A DNA stretch of 64,000 bases from Nostoc sp. FACHB-110 (GCF_014697425.1 NZ_JACJRU010000026.1:1-64000), one strand, 5' to 3'. Positions 1-10,019 are shown, numbered from the stretch's first letter. Numbers and translations: made by a program. Notes: generated from the letters alone by a model not told the origin.

Positions 1-107
<107 letters not shown>

Positions 108-259
108 GATTCTGTTGGCTACTCTTTTTTAACCTTAGCCTGGTTATTTTATTTACTTGACGCAGGCTTGTTGTATAATTGCTTTCAAACTATAATATTT
201 TCAAGGTTCGGTTCCTGACTGCGCCGCTTTTTCTCGTCGGCTCCCTCAGGCACTTATCC

Positions 260-288
260 AATATATCTAACCTAGATAAGAGTGTCAA
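260..288 (-). promoter_or_regulatory. Probable rRNA operon promoter
   Basis: On the minus strand TTGACA (288-283) is followed after exactly 17 bases by TATATT (265-260), a near-consensus sigma-70/SigA promoter pointing at the 16S gene. Transcription would start near 253 and give a leader of about 145 bases. The spacer 108-399 also separates the rRNA operon from the divergent nadC. Confidence 0.65.
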
Positions 289-399
289 CTACTTTTGGCG
301 ATTTTTTTTCGCATTTTTTCTACTTATGTCAGAACCCTTTGGTAATGAGCATTTTGGGCTATAGTATTTTCTGAAAGTTAGCAAAGAAGATATAGCGTC

Positions 400-1266
400 G
401 TGAGCAATTCTGGTGTTTTGCCGCCTTGGCTAGTATTAGATCCATTGTTACATGGCTGGTTGCTGGAGGATGTTGGTCGGGGCGATCGCACTACAAATAG
501 TCTTTTAGTTGCAGATGTCACACCAGGAACAGCTAAATGGATAGCTAAAGCACCGGGAATAGTTGCTGGTTTACCTATGGCTGCAAGAGTCTTTCACCTT
601 TTGAATGAAAAAGTAAGCTTTGTAGCGACTACTGATGAAGGAGCATTCTGTGAACCCGGAAAGATTGTGGCGGAAGTTCATGGTTCGTTGGATGCGTTGC
701 TCATGGGAGAAAGAGTTGCTCTCAACTTAGCTATGCGTTTGAGTGGAATAGCAACTTTAACCCATAAATATGTAGAAGAAATTGCTGATTTACCTGCTCG
801 GTTTGTGGATACGCGTAAAACTACACCAGGGTTGAGATTATTAGAAAAGTACGCAACTGCTTTGGGTGGAGCGATTAATCACCGGATGGGGTTGGATGAT
901 GCAGTAATGATTAAGGACAACCATATTGCTGCGGCTGGTGGAATTGGAGCAGCTATTACGCAGATTCGTGCCAAAATTCCTTATCCATTGACGATAGAGG
1001 TGGAAACGGAAAGTTTAGCGCAGGTGAAAGAAGCTCTACAATATCATGCTGACATTATTATGTTAGACAATATGTCGGTTGAGTTAATGCGTGAGGCAGT
1101 GCAGTTAATTCGCCAGCAGGATAGTAGGGTAAAAATTGAAGCGTCAGGAAATGTAACTTTAGAAACTATTCGTGCTGTGGCGCAGACAGGTGTTGACTAT
1201 ATTTCTAGTAGTGCGCCGATTACTCAGTCAAAGTGGCTGGATTTGAGTATGAGGATTTCACTTTAG
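400..1266 (+). CDS. nadC: Nicotinate-nucleotide pyrophosphorylase (carboxylating)
   Basis: Quinolinate phosphoribosyltransferase: converts quinolinate and PRPP to nicotinate mononucleotide, CO2 and PPi in de novo NAD synthesis in the cytosol. The 288 residues match the family length. Visible hallmarks are DTRKTTPGLR at 137-146, HRMGLDDAVMIKDNH at 161-175, the acidic VETES near 201, LDN near 222 and EASGN at 247-251, which build the PRPP/quinolinate site of the TIM-barrel domain. The start is a GTG; an A/G-rich stretch just upstream could act as ribosome binding site. It is divergent from the 16S gene and followed by argS 130 bases on, so probably monocistronic. Confidence 0.95.
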   Translation: MSNSGVLPPWLVLDPLLHGWLLEDVGRGDRTTNSLLVADVTPGTAKWIAKAPGIVAGLPMAARVFHLLNEKVSFVATTDEGAFCEPGKIVAEVHGSLDALLMGERVALNLAMRLSGIATLTHKYVEEIADLPARFVDTRKTTPGLRLLEKYATALGGAINHRMGLDDAVMIKDNHIAAAGGIGAAITQIRAKIPYPLTIEVETESLAQVKEALQYHADIIMLDNMSVELMREAVQLIRQQDSRVKIEASGNVTLETIRAVAQTGVDYISSSAPITQSKWLDLSMRISL

Positions 1267-1396
1267 AAATGAGTGCTGTACTAACGCAGTCTTGATTTGG
1301 AGTCGATGAGTATAGTTTGGGGTTAAAATAATCAAGCTTCTGAGAATATCAAACTCTCAACAGCCACATTGGGCCTGTGACAGATAACATTTATAT

Positions 1397-3163
1397 ATGA
1401 ATGCTACACAAGAAAAACTAAAAGAAAAATTTGGGCAGGCTTTGGTGGCTGCTTTTGGCACTGAATACGCTGAGGTAGATCCGATTTTAGTTCCTGCGAG
1501 TAATCCTAAGTTCGGTGATTATCAAGCGAATGTGGCTTTGTCGCTGAGTAAGAAATTAGGACAGCAACCAAGAGCGATCGCTGCTGCTATTGTTGAGAAA
1601 TTAGATGTCTCGGAAATCTGCGAACAGCCAGAGATTGCTGGGCCTGGATTCATCAACCTGAAATTAAAAACAACATACCTCGAAGCTCAAGTCAATTCTA
1701 TTTATGTAGATTCACGCTTGGGAGTAGCCAAGACAAAAACGCCACAAAGAGAAATTGTCGATTTTTCTAGTCCGAATATTGCCAAGGAAATGCACGTCGG
1801 ACATTTGCGTTCTACGATTATTGGTGATTCTATTGCTCGGATTTTGGAATTTCGCGGTCATGATGTTTTGCGGTTAAATCATGTGGGTGATTGGGGGACG
1901 CAATTTGGTATGTTAATTGCTTACCTGCGGGAAGTTTACCCAGAAGCATTAACTACTGCTAATGCTTTGGATATTGGTGATTTAGTCAGTTTTTACCGCA
2001 AAGCCAAACAACGCTTTGATGAGGATGAAGCTTTCCAAGAGACAGCACGACAAGAAGTTGTGAGATTGCAAGCGGGTGCAGAAGATACACTTCATGCGTG
2101 GAAGTTACTATGTGAACAATCACGGCAAGAATTTCAAGTTATTTATGACTTGTTAGATATTCATTTAAATGAACGCGGAGAATCTTTTTACAATCCTTTA
2201 CTACCTGACGTAATTGAAAATTTAGAGAAATCTGGCTTACTTGTAAAAAACCAAGGTGCAAAAGTTGTGTTCTTGGAAGGTTTTACTAATAGAGAAGGTG
2301 AACCTTTGCCATTAATTGTGCAGAAATCTGATGGTGGTTACAACTATGCCACAACAGATTTAGCTGCGTTGCGTTACCGGATTCAACAAGATGAAGCAAA
2401 ACGTATTATCTATGTAACAGATGCCGGACAAAGCAATCATTTTGCTCAGTTTTTCCAAGTTGCACGTAAAGCAGGGTGGATTCCTGATGATGTGGAACTA
2501 GTTCATGTTCCTTTTGGTTTAGTCTTAGGTGAAGATGGTAAGAAGATTAAAACTCGTGCTGGTGAAAGTGTGCGACTACGAGATTTGTTAGATGAAGCAG
2601 TTGCTCGCGCTCATGCTGATTTGGAAGTAAGATTACAAGCAGATAATCGTCCGGAATCACCAGAATTTATTGCTAATGTTGCCCAAGTGATTGGTATTAG
2701 TGCGGTTAAATATGCTGACTTAAGCCAAAACCGTACTAGTAATTATATTTTTAGCTATGACAAAATGCTGGATCTCAAAGGCAATACCGCACCTTATATG
2801 CTTTATGCTTATGCGCGGATTCAGGGTATTAGCCGTAAGGGAGGGATTAGCTTTGAAGAGTTAGGCGATAAGGCTAAGGTGGTATTGGAGCATGACACAG
2901 AGTTTGCTTTAGCTAAATATTTACTGCTATTTGGTGAAGTGATTGGTACTGTAGAGCAAGATTTGTTGCCGAATCGGTTATGTGATTATCTCTACGATTT
3001 GAGTAAAAAGTTTAATGTGTTCTACGATCGCAATCACGGTGTACGGGTGTTAGATGCAGAAGAACCGCAACGCACATCCCGTTTAGTTTTGTGTGATTTG
3101 ACGGCTAGAACTTTAAAACTAGGATTATCTTTGTTAGGGATTCAAGTATTGGAGCGAATGTAA
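1397..3163 (+). CDS. argS: Arginyl-tRNA synthetase
   Basis: Class Ia synthetase that charges tRNA-Arg with arginine using ATP. The 588-residue chain has the N-terminal Add-1 domain (about 1-100, with SNPKFGDYQ), the HIGH-type signature HVGH at 133-136 within SSPNIAKEMHVGHLRST, a KMSK-like loop (GEDGKKIKTR) in the second half, and the C-terminal DALR anticodon-binding helices (LDLKGNTAPYMLYAYAR onward). ATG start. It ends convergently against the pentapeptide-repeat gene, 162 bases away, and no clear terminator was seen between them. Confidence 0.97.
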   Translation: MNATQEKLKEKFGQALVAAFGTEYAEVDPILVPASNPKFGDYQANVALSLSKKLGQQPRAIAAAIVEKLDVSEICEQPEIAGPGFINLKLKTTYLEAQVNSIYVDSRLGVAKTKTPQREIVDFSSPNIAKEMHVGHLRSTIIGDSIARILEFRGHDVLRLNHVGDWGTQFGMLIAYLREVYPEALTTANALDIGDLVSFYRKAKQRFDEDEAFQETARQEVVRLQAGAEDTLHAWKLLCEQSRQEFQVIYDLLDIHLNERGESFYNPLLPDVIENLEKSGLLVKNQGAKVVFLEGFTNREGEPLPLIVQKSDGGYNYATTDLAALRYRIQQDEAKRIIYVTDAGQSNHFAQFFQVARKAGWIPDDVELVHVPFGLVLGEDGKKIKTRAGESVRLRDLLDEAVARAHADLEVRLQADNRPESPEFIANVAQVIGISAVKYADLSQNRTSNYIFSYDKMLDLKGNTAPYMLYAYARIQGISRKGGISFEELGDKAKVVLEHDTEFALAKYLLLFGEVIGTVEQDLLPNRLCDYLYDLSKKFNVFYDRNHGVRVLDAEEPQRTSRLVLCDLTARTLKLGLSLLGIQVLERM

Positions 3164-3325
3164 CACTATCGCTTTGTGTTTTTGTGGTTCGTTTTTCTTT
3201 GTAATTGAAGATTTTGATTTAGCGAACCGCCCAGATACTTCTGCGTCGCTAACGGGTTCAGCAGTTTTTCTTAGGAAACTCCCAAAACCGGACTGCTTCA
3301 CCAAGGCGCGCAAAGAAAGCCAAGT

Positions 3326-4678
3326 TTATCTTCCTAAGAGATTCGGAATGTCACCACAACCACCGGGAATAGTACCTCTCGTTTTTTCACCACCCCAAGC
3401 ACAGCAGTAGTAACGGTTAGCTTCCGATATCCTTTGTACATTTGTCAAATCAGCATTTTCAACTACAGCACCAGTACGTTCGCCTGTGTCGTAGTCTGGG
3501 GGTTCAGTGCGGCTGCGGGGTGAAGCGTTTTCTAAAGAACCATAAAATAGGCGTACTCCATTTAAGTCAGCACCACTAAGATTTGCATCGTATAAAATAG
3601 TGCGCGCCAGGTTTGCTTTTACTAAGTCGCAGCCACTGAGGTTTGCACGGACAAGATTAGCTTCACTCAGGTCTGTCCAGCGTAAATCTGTATTAGAAAG
3701 GTCTGCGGTGGCTAACATCACACCTAAATCTATTACCCGCACACCTTCTAAACGGTCTTCTGCATAACCACCTACACCATTGAGGATGGCTCGACCTAAG
3801 CGCCGATCGCGTTTTAAAGGTGTCAACAATTTGGAACGAGACAGGAAGCGCAAAATTTTAGCTTTACCATTACCATCAACGCTACTAAAAATTGCGGCTG
3901 TACGTCCTTCGGCGATCGCTCTTTCTTGGGGCCAGTCTTCTAATAATCCTTCTTCATCTAAAACTAAATCAGAAATGCCTTGGAAATAAGAATCGATTGT
4001 TTGCTGTTGAGTGATAATATTTTGTTGAAACGTGAGCAGGTTTTGTTGAATTGTCAAGTCTTTGGAGATGATGTACTGTCGCCAAGCCACGTAAACGGCA
4101 ATAATCGCAATTAAGATTTGTCCTAACGCACCAAACCATTCTGCTAAGGTTCCCGAAGCTTCCCAGTTAATTCTGCGCCCTAAAATTAGGAGGCGATTCC
4201 CAAGACCACTAAATTTAACTATGCCAACAATAGCTGTTACGATTCCCAAAAAGGCGATAAACACTGTTCTATCTTCTGGTGAGAACCATTCTTGCAGTAC
4301 GTATTGCAACCAAGGTAATAGCATTGCTAAAGATAATACCAAGGTCAACAGAGTCCCTGTAATACCTAGAATCCAGTTGTTGAGGATTACTCCTGATAAT
4401 GTAATGGCGATCGCTATGAGTGTAATGAGTAATGCTCTTGGTTTAACTGTCAATTGATAAACAGAACGCTGTTGAATGCTGGAACGAGCTTGTTGCATAG
4501 CTGCTGTGGTCTGCGGTGTTTGCAAAGATGAAATTGCAGCTAAAGCTTGTTGTGCGGCTAGTGCTTCTGAACTTAAGTCATGATTAATTTCCGCACTATC
4601 AAAATCATCTGGTTGCTGTTCTTCTTCTGGTAGGGTTTTTGGGGTTGGTAGATTAGGAGGGTTAGGTTCAATCGTCAT
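3326..4678 (-). CDS. Membrane protein with pentapeptide repeats
   Basis: The 450-residue protein has a Pro/Gln/Ala-rich cytoplasmic N-terminus (1-80), hydrophobic segments around 83-125 (two helices), 140-165 and 185-205, then a soluble region (about 210-320) and a C-terminal block of pentapeptide repeats with the A(D/N)LSx pattern (ADLSNTDLRWTDLSEANL and onward to about 395). Such repeats fold as a right-handed quadrilateral beta-helix. The family is abundant in cyanobacteria and its biochemical role is mostly unknown. No enzyme domain is visible, so no function is proposed. It stands alone on the minus strand, convergent with argS. Confidence 0.85.
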   Translation of the reverse strand: MTIEPNPPNLPTPKTLPEEEQQPDDFDSAEINHDLSSEALAAQQALAAISSLQTPQTTAAMQQARSSIQQRSVYQLTVKPRALLITLIAIAITLSGVILNNWILGITGTLLTLVLSLAMLLPWLQYVLQEWFSPEDRTVFIAFLGIVTAIVGIVKFSGLGNRLLILGRRINWEASGTLAEWFGALGQILIAIIAVYVAWRQYIISKDLTIQQNLLTFQQNIITQQQTIDSYFQGISDLVLDEEGLLEDWPQERAIAEGRTAAIFSSVDGNGKAKILRFLSRSKLLTPLKRDRRLGRAILNGVGGYAEDRLEGVRVIDLGVMLATADLSNTDLRWTDLSEANLVRANLSGCDLVKANLARTILYDANLSGADLNGVRLFYGSLENASPRSRTEPPDYDTGERTGAVVENADLTNVQRISEANRYYCCAWGGEKTRGTIPGGCGDIPNLLGR

Positions 4679-4768
4679 GCTTTCTATTTTGCCCCAGTAG
4701 ACTCAGTTCAACAGCTGTTATATGTTAACCGCTACTGGGTAAGATTCGCTAATTGCCACAAGTTGTAT

Positions 4769-5137
4769 TTAATCAATAGCATCATACAGCAGCCGGAATC
4801 TGCAATCATCAAAGCTGTAAAATTTACTGATAAAGTCAAGTTTTTTTTCTAAATCTTGACTATGTTACCAATCATCGACTTGAGAACTGGCGGAAAATAT
4901 TTAATTTTTTATTTGTTTTTAGTTTATTGACGGGTTACTTGCTGATTAATAATCATAAATTACAAATGTAAATTGATGATGCTTCTCTGATTGCAGATTG
5001 GCTAAAAACTCATGTATTTCCAGCATTCTTTCTGAATCAAAAGGAAATTTTTTCAACATATTATTAGGTGAGCATTTTAGCGAACTTCCAAAATAAAGTT
5101 TCTTTTGATCAACTTTGTATGATAAAATGCTGCCTAT
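4769..5137 (-). pseudogene. Possible decayed coding region in the 590-base gap
   Basis: The gap 4679-5268 has no intact gene. On the minus strand two open stretches look protein-like: 5137-4946 (63 codons, includes MLKKFPFDSERMLEIHEF, ends FVIYDY-stop) and 4864-4769 (includes KKLDFISKFYSFDDCRF, ends LLYDAID-stop). Between them YFPPVLKSMIGNIVKI reads in another frame. The upstream stretch lacks a start and ribosome binding site, and the pieces sit in different frames. A small degraded gene is the simplest reading. The family is not recognised, and chance open frames in AT-rich DNA cannot be ruled out. Confidence 0.3.
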
Positions 5138-5268
5138 TTATCTCAAAATAGGTTCAATTTAGTTATCAAAAACATAAGCAAATTAATCCGAAATAAAGAG
5201 TATTTTCTGATACTATTAAAAAATATCAAAATGATTTAAGATCAAACGAAGAGTTCTGTAGGTATAGC

Positions 5269-6012
5269 ATGGTCTTTTGGCGCTGCTTTGCAGCCTCTAG
5301 CTTAATTACTGGCTTAGTATATGGCTGCGGAAATGGGGCATACTTATCAACAGAAAATACCAGACAGGTGGTGCAGGAAATCAATGTTTCGCAATTATTG
5401 ACAGAAGTCAAGACTAATAAAAAAGCAGAAGATTTATTTAAACAAGGGAATAATCTTTTAGATAGGCAACGCTATCAAGATTCTATCGCAGCATACGATA
5501 AAGCGATCGCCTTAAATAGCGAAAGTGCTGATGCCTGGATTAATCGAGGTATTGCGCTCACAAAATTGCAAAAAAATACAGAAGCAATAGCATCCTACGA
5601 CAAAGCGATCGCAATTAAAGCAGATAAAGATGAAGCTTGGTATAACCGAGGTAATGCTTTAACATCATTACAAAGATATTCAGAAGCCATTGCGGCGTAT
5701 GATCAAGCGATCGCAATTAAACCCGATAAACATGAAGCCTGGATTAATCGAGGTATTGCTTTAACAAAGCTACAACGCTACCAAGAAGCACTAGCATCCT
5801 ACGACAAAGCGATATCTATTAAGCCAGACAAGGCAGAAGCTTATTATAACAGAGCCTGTACTTATGCTCTGCAAGGTAAAGCAGAATTAGCTATTAAAAA
5901 CCTGAAAGCAGCAATACAATTAGTTCCCGACAAATTTCAAAAGTTAGCTAGAACTGACTCAGACTTTAAAAAGGTACGTGGTGATTGGAGATTTCAGGAA
6001 TTAATTCAATAA
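5269..6012 (+). CDS. TPR-repeat lipoprotein (putative)
   Basis: The 247-residue protein has a short basic N-terminus, a hydrophobic stretch and the sequence LVYGC at 16-20, a plausible though imperfect lipobox. From about residue 55 come four near-identical 34-residue tetratricopeptide repeats (AW.NRG.AL..L.....A..SYDKAI), the array continuing to about 200. TPRs are protein-binding scaffolds; no catalytic domain is present, so the partner is unknown. It probably sits on the periplasmic face of a membrane if the lipobox is used. It is co-directional with the reductase 88 bases downstream but not clearly co-transcribed. Confidence 0.8.
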   Translation: MVFWRCFAASSLITGLVYGCGNGAYLSTENTRQVVQEINVSQLLTEVKTNKKAEDLFKQGNNLLDRQRYQDSIAAYDKAIALNSESADAWINRGIALTKLQKNTEAIASYDKAIAIKADKDEAWYNRGNALTSLQRYSEAIAAYDQAIAIKPDKHEAWINRGIALTKLQRYQEALASYDKAISIKPDKAEAYYNRACTYALQGKAELAIKNLKAAIQLVPDKFQKLARTDSDFKKVRGDWRFQELIQ

Positions 6013-6100
6013 TCCAAAATTGGCACGGTTAACTTCTACGGTATGATTTGGATTAATTTAGTTTAATCTCTGCATTGCTATTTGCGATCGCAAATCATAT

Positions 6101-6976
6101 ATGAAAAAGTTATTGCTTACCGGAGCTAGTGGTTTTTTAGGATGGCATATTTGCCAACTAGCCAAACAGGAATGGGAAGTTTATGGCACTTATTTCACCC
6201 ATACACTTGAAATTCCTCAAATCAAAATGATCAAGGTCAACTTGAGTGACTTTCAAGCATTAAAACAGATATTTAATGAAATTCAGCCAGAAGCTGTAAT
6301 TCACACAGCAGCATACTCACAACCAAACTTTTGTCAAACTCATCCGCAAGAATCACACCTCATTAATGTCACCACTTCTTGTAATATTGCTGGGTTATGT
6401 GCTGATTATTCTATACCTTGTGTTTTTACATCAACAGATCAAGTATTTAATGGCTTAAATGCACCTTATCAAGAAACTGCTCCCGTATGTCCTGTAAATA
6501 TTTATGGGGAGCAAAAAGTCATGGCTGAAATAGGTATGCTAGAGCGATACCCTCAGACAGCAGTATGCCGAATGCCTTTGATGTTTGGCAGCGAAACTCC
6601 CACCGCCAATAGCTTTATTCAACCATTTATACAAACTTTAAAGGCAGAGAAAGAATTAAAGTTATTTATTGATGAATTTCGCACTCCTGTTAGTGGGACA
6701 ACAGCTGCCAAAGGATTGTTATTAGCATTAGCAAAAGTCAATGGCATCATTCATTTAGGAGGAAAAGAACGGATTTCCCGGTATGATTTTGGCCAGATTT
6801 TAATCCAAGTATTGAATCTACCATCCACTGGACTCAATGGTTGTCTTCAACAAGATGTAAAAATGCCTGCACCTAGACCAGCAGATGTTTCTTTAGATAG
6901 TACAAAAGCTTTTCAATTAGGTTATCAGCCTTTATCTATCACGGAAGAATTAAAAGCGATCGCTAGTTACTTATAG
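6101..6976 (+). CDS. SDR-type NAD(P)-dependent sugar reductase, RmlD-like
   Basis: Extended short-chain dehydrogenase of the RmlD/dTDP-4-dehydrorhamnose reductase group, 291 residues. The Rossmann motif GASGFLGWHI lies at residues 8-17, the catalytic YxxxK as YGEQK in the middle, and a preceding TSTDQVF supplies the Ser/Thr of the triad. Family members reduce a keto-sugar nucleotide in rhamnose or other deoxysugar synthesis. The Wzc-like gene 850 bases downstream suggests a role in surface polysaccharide, but no other rml gene is nearby, so the substrate is open. ATG start, following a HIP1-like GCGATCGC. Confidence 0.85.
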   Translation: MKKLLLTGASGFLGWHICQLAKQEWEVYGTYFTHTLEIPQIKMIKVNLSDFQALKQIFNEIQPEAVIHTAAYSQPNFCQTHPQESHLINVTTSCNIAGLCADYSIPCVFTSTDQVFNGLNAPYQETAPVCPVNIYGEQKVMAEIGMLERYPQTAVCRMPLMFGSETPTANSFIQPFIQTLKAEKELKLFIDEFRTPVSGTTAAKGLLLALAKVNGIIHLGGKERISRYDFGQILIQVLNLPSTGLNGCLQQDVKMPAPRPADVSLDSTKAFQLGYQPLSITEELKAIASYL

Positions 6977-7826
6977 TGGAAATTACAGCAATACTAGAGT
7001 AGCTAAAATCTCATTTACAATGATTTTGAGAAGCATCAGGAAAAATATCATAATTTCATAGATTTTTCAATTTAAATCATCAGTGTGACAGCATTTCATT
7101 AACTGGAACAGCATTATTCATGTAAAAAATCAGATGAATAATTAATCACCACTCATAGTACAGCCAATTTTCATAGCAAAAATATAGAACTATTAAATAG
7201 TCATATACTCGGTTTTTCTGGGCAAGCATTTATTAAATATTTTTAACCTCTCATAGTTGAGATTATAGTTAATTTACGGAATAAACTAAAACACATAAAG
7301 GTAAAATTTGCGTTATTTGCCTGCACTTCTATATACAGCTTTTCTCAGTTTGATGCAGTACATCTTTCAAGGGTAAGAGAGACTAGAGGCTAGGGACTAG
7401 AGACTAGAAAAGTACCTCATCCATGTCAAAAACGCTGTATAAATACTAATTCTCAATCAGAAAATATTGAAGTTTTTTTCTATACCAGTTATTTAAATAA
7501 AATCAGCCAAAGTAAATGTTTTTTTGTCACATCAAACTCTCTAGAAAATTTTAGTATATTCTAAATTAGATTATTCGGTAAATAAAAAATAGCTTTAAAC
7601 AGATTAATAAAGTTTTTTTGAGAGTATTGACGATAGTAATTAAATTATTCTACCTTCATAAGATATTTGTGTTTATCAGACCAACTCATGAGTATATAGT
7701 CAACTTCATGAGTTAATTAGTGTATTTAATTTTACTAGGTTATCTAAAACATTAAATCAAATAAAATTTTCTGGTTTTGCTTTTTAAATCTCGTTTAAAT
7801 ATTTAAGAAATTACAGAGCAATTAAT
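6977..7826. other. 850-base AT-rich spacer
   Basis: No gene is supported in this spacer between the reductase and the Wzc-like gene. It is AT-rich with many stop codons in all frames. The only structured part I see is the palindromic repeat element at 7332-7441, listed separately. The length leaves room for regulated promoters of the exopolysaccharide gene, but I cannot place a promoter with confidence. Confidence 0.6.
7332..7441. repeat. MITE-like palindromic element with heptamer core
   Basis: TATACAGC at 7332-7339 is matched by its inverse GCTGTATA at 7434-7441. Imperfect complementarity runs inward about 30 bases on each side, ending in GTAC on both arms (GATGCAGTAC and GTACCTCATC). The core (7380-7410) is a degenerate repeat of the type actagagactaggg. 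The 110-base palindrome has no coding capacity and looks like a dispersed miniature element. Confidence 0.6.
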
Positions 7827-10019
7827 ATGAAATTAACCCAACATAAACTCATGAATAACTCTTTTTCAGACAAGTTTAATATCAAAGAATTATCAATAAC
7901 TTTGCGTCGCCGACGCTTTTTAGTTTTGGGAGTTTCTTGTGTAGTAATGTCTCTTGTGAGCCTAATAGCTATCAATACTAAGTCTACTTATCAAAGCTCG
8001 ATGCAATTGTTAGTTAGTTCTGATGCTAACACTAACAATCAAGCGAGTAAGCTTCCAAACTTAATTGCCGATGAAATATCTGATATCAATTCACCATCTG
8101 TAGATTATACAAGTCAAGTTAAGTTACTGTTGAGTTCTAAACTGATTGAAAAAGCTATAATTTTACTTCGCCCATACTATCCAAATATCACTATAGAAGA
8201 TATTCAAGGCAAAAACATAAATGCACAACCTACAGGACTATCAATAGAGCAATTGGAAGATAAAATAGGAACTAATAATCTTCCTTTACAGGTATTGAAA
8301 ATTTCTTTTATTGATGAAGACCCAATTAAAACTAAAAGAGTATTACTAGCATTACAACAAGTTTATCAAGATTATAATATCAATCATCAAAAAGAACGTT
8401 TAAATAAAGGTTTGGCATTTGTGAATGCTAGACTATCGCAACTCCAACAAGAAGTTAGACAATCAGAAAAAAATTTAGAATATTTTCGTCGTAAACATAA
8501 CATTCTCGACCCAGAAGCGCAAAGTAAAATCTTACTACAGTCACTGGCTGAAGTACAAAATCAGCTACAAACTAACCGCGCTCAATTACAAGATGTGCAG
8601 GCTCGTTATACTAACTTAGAACAAGCAATTACTTCTGTATCTCATCAAGCTAGAATTCACTCACGCTTAAATCAGTCAAATAGCTACCAAACTTTATTAA
8701 ATGAATTCAAGAAAACAGAATTAACTTTAGCCAAAGAACAGCAGCGTTATACCGATGAATCTCCTATTATAGAACAGCTAAAAGAACAACGCCAAAATCA
8801 ATTAGTTATTTTAAAAAGAGAAGCAAATCAATTAATTAGTGATATTCCAGTAATTCCTTCAGAAAACGAGCAAATAGAAGGTATTAATCCGCAGTTAATT
8901 CAAGAGCGCACTCAACTACAAACAATTATTCTAGGATTATTAGCAAACGCAAAAAGTTTAGCTGAGACAGAACAAAAAATCCGGTTTGAATTCAGCAAAT
9001 ATCCCAGCTTGATAGCAGAATACAACCGCCTTCTAACATCTGTACAAACCAAGCGTAAACAACTAGAACAACTACTGCAAACGCAACAGTCTTTGAGTTT
9101 AAAAATTGCTCAAGGCGGTATTGACTGGCAAGTTATGGAAGAACCATCTATAGGAAAGCTAATAGGAATTAATAGATTATCATTGTTGTTGGGTGGCATA
9201 GCAATTAGTCCAATTTTAGGCATTGCCGCCGCCTTAAGTTGGGGAATGTTTACTCGCACTATTTATTCAGCACAAGAATTACAGCAATTAACAAACTTGC
9301 GCTTACTCGGTTCTGTGCCAAAATTAGCACCACGAGGTTTCAAAAAATGGCTTCCTAATCTTTCTGGGAATAAACAAAATACTATAGCATCTTCTTTTGG
9401 AGAAACTGATAGTTGGTTGCCTTGTCATGAAACCTTAGACATTCTCTACCAGAACCTAAACATATCAAAGTATCCTTTGCCTTTTAAGTCTTTAATGTTT
9501 ACTTCAGCCTTATCTGGTGAAGGCAAGACTACTTTGTTATTAGGGCTTGCTGCTAGTGCTGCTAGAATGCATCAGCGTATTTTAGTGATTGATGCAAACC
9601 TGCGGTATCCTAACTTGCATAAAACTCTGCAATTATCTAATGATTGGGGTTTATCTCTACTATTACTAGATGAAACAAATACTCATATTCATAATTATAT
9701 TCAGCCAGTTCATCCCTTAATTGATGTTTTAACTGCTGGGCCTAAGCCAGATGACACCATTAAGCTACTTAGTTCTCAACGGATGAAAGAACTACTCAAA
9801 AAGTTTGAACAAACCTACGATTTAGTATTAGTAGATGCTCCATCAATTTTAGGTACAGCTGATGCCAGAATTTTGGCAGGATATTGCCATGAAATCGTGA
9901 TGGTAGGACGTATGGGTTTATTAACTCAAAGTGATTTAATGCAGGCTCAGGAAATTTTGAGCCATTGGAATTTGATTGGCATTATTGCTAACGGAGTGAG
10001 GAGTTATCAACAGCTTTGA
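7827..10019 (+). CDS. Wzc/GumC-like polysaccharide co-polymerase with P-loop kinase domain
   Basis: Inner-membrane chain-length regulator of exopolysaccharide export, 730 residues. A Wzz-type N-terminal part has a first transmembrane helix at about 32-50, a long periplasmic coiled-coil region (about 190-420) and a second helix near 455-480. A cytoplasmic BY-kinase domain follows, with Walker A SGEGKTT near 562, a Walker A' VIDANLR and Walker B LVLVDAPS. The C-terminus ends about 30 residues after the domain and has only one tyrosine, so the usual tyrosine-rich autophosphorylation tail is missing. ATG start; a second in-frame ATG lies 24 bases in. A weak hairpin (TTTGCC/GGCAAA, 10054-10076) follows the gene. 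Confidence 0.9.
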   Translation: MKLTQHKLMNNSFSDKFNIKELSITLRRRRFLVLGVSCVVMSLVSLIAINTKSTYQSSMQLLVSSDANTNNQASKLPNLIADEISDINSPSVDYTSQVKLLLSSKLIEKAIILLRPYYPNITIEDIQGKNINAQPTGLSIEQLEDKIGTNNLPLQVLKISFIDEDPIKTKRVLLALQQVYQDYNINHQKERLNKGLAFVNARLSQLQQEVRQSEKNLEYFRRKHNILDPEAQSKILLQSLAEVQNQLQTNRAQLQDVQARYTNLEQAITSVSHQARIHSRLNQSNSYQTLLNEFKKTELTLAKEQQRYTDESPIIEQLKEQRQNQLVILKREANQLISDIPVIPSENEQIEGINPQLIQERTQLQTIILGLLANAKSLAETEQKIRFEFSKYPSLIAEYNRLLTSVQTKRKQLEQLLQTQQSLSLKIAQGGIDWQVMEEPSIGKLIGINRLSLLLGGIAISPILGIAAALSWGMFTRTIYSAQELQQLTNLRLLGSVPKLAPRGFKKWLPNLSGNKQNTIASSFGETDSWLPCHETLDILYQNLNISKYPLPFKSLMFTSALSGEGKTTLLLGLAASAARMHQRILVIDANLRYPNLHKTLQLSNDWGLSLLLLDETNTHIHNYIQPVHPLIDVLTAGPKPDDTIKLLSSQRMKELLKKFEQTYDLVLVDAPSILGTADARILAGYCHEIVMVGRMGLLTQSDLMQAQEILSHWNLIGIIANGVRSYQQL

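Noticed and set aside
3174..3410. Open frame of 78 codons on the plus strand
   Set aside because: It overlaps the end of the pentapeptide-repeat gene, has low-complexity composition with repeat-like DNA at 3220-3330, and lacks a ribosome binding site.
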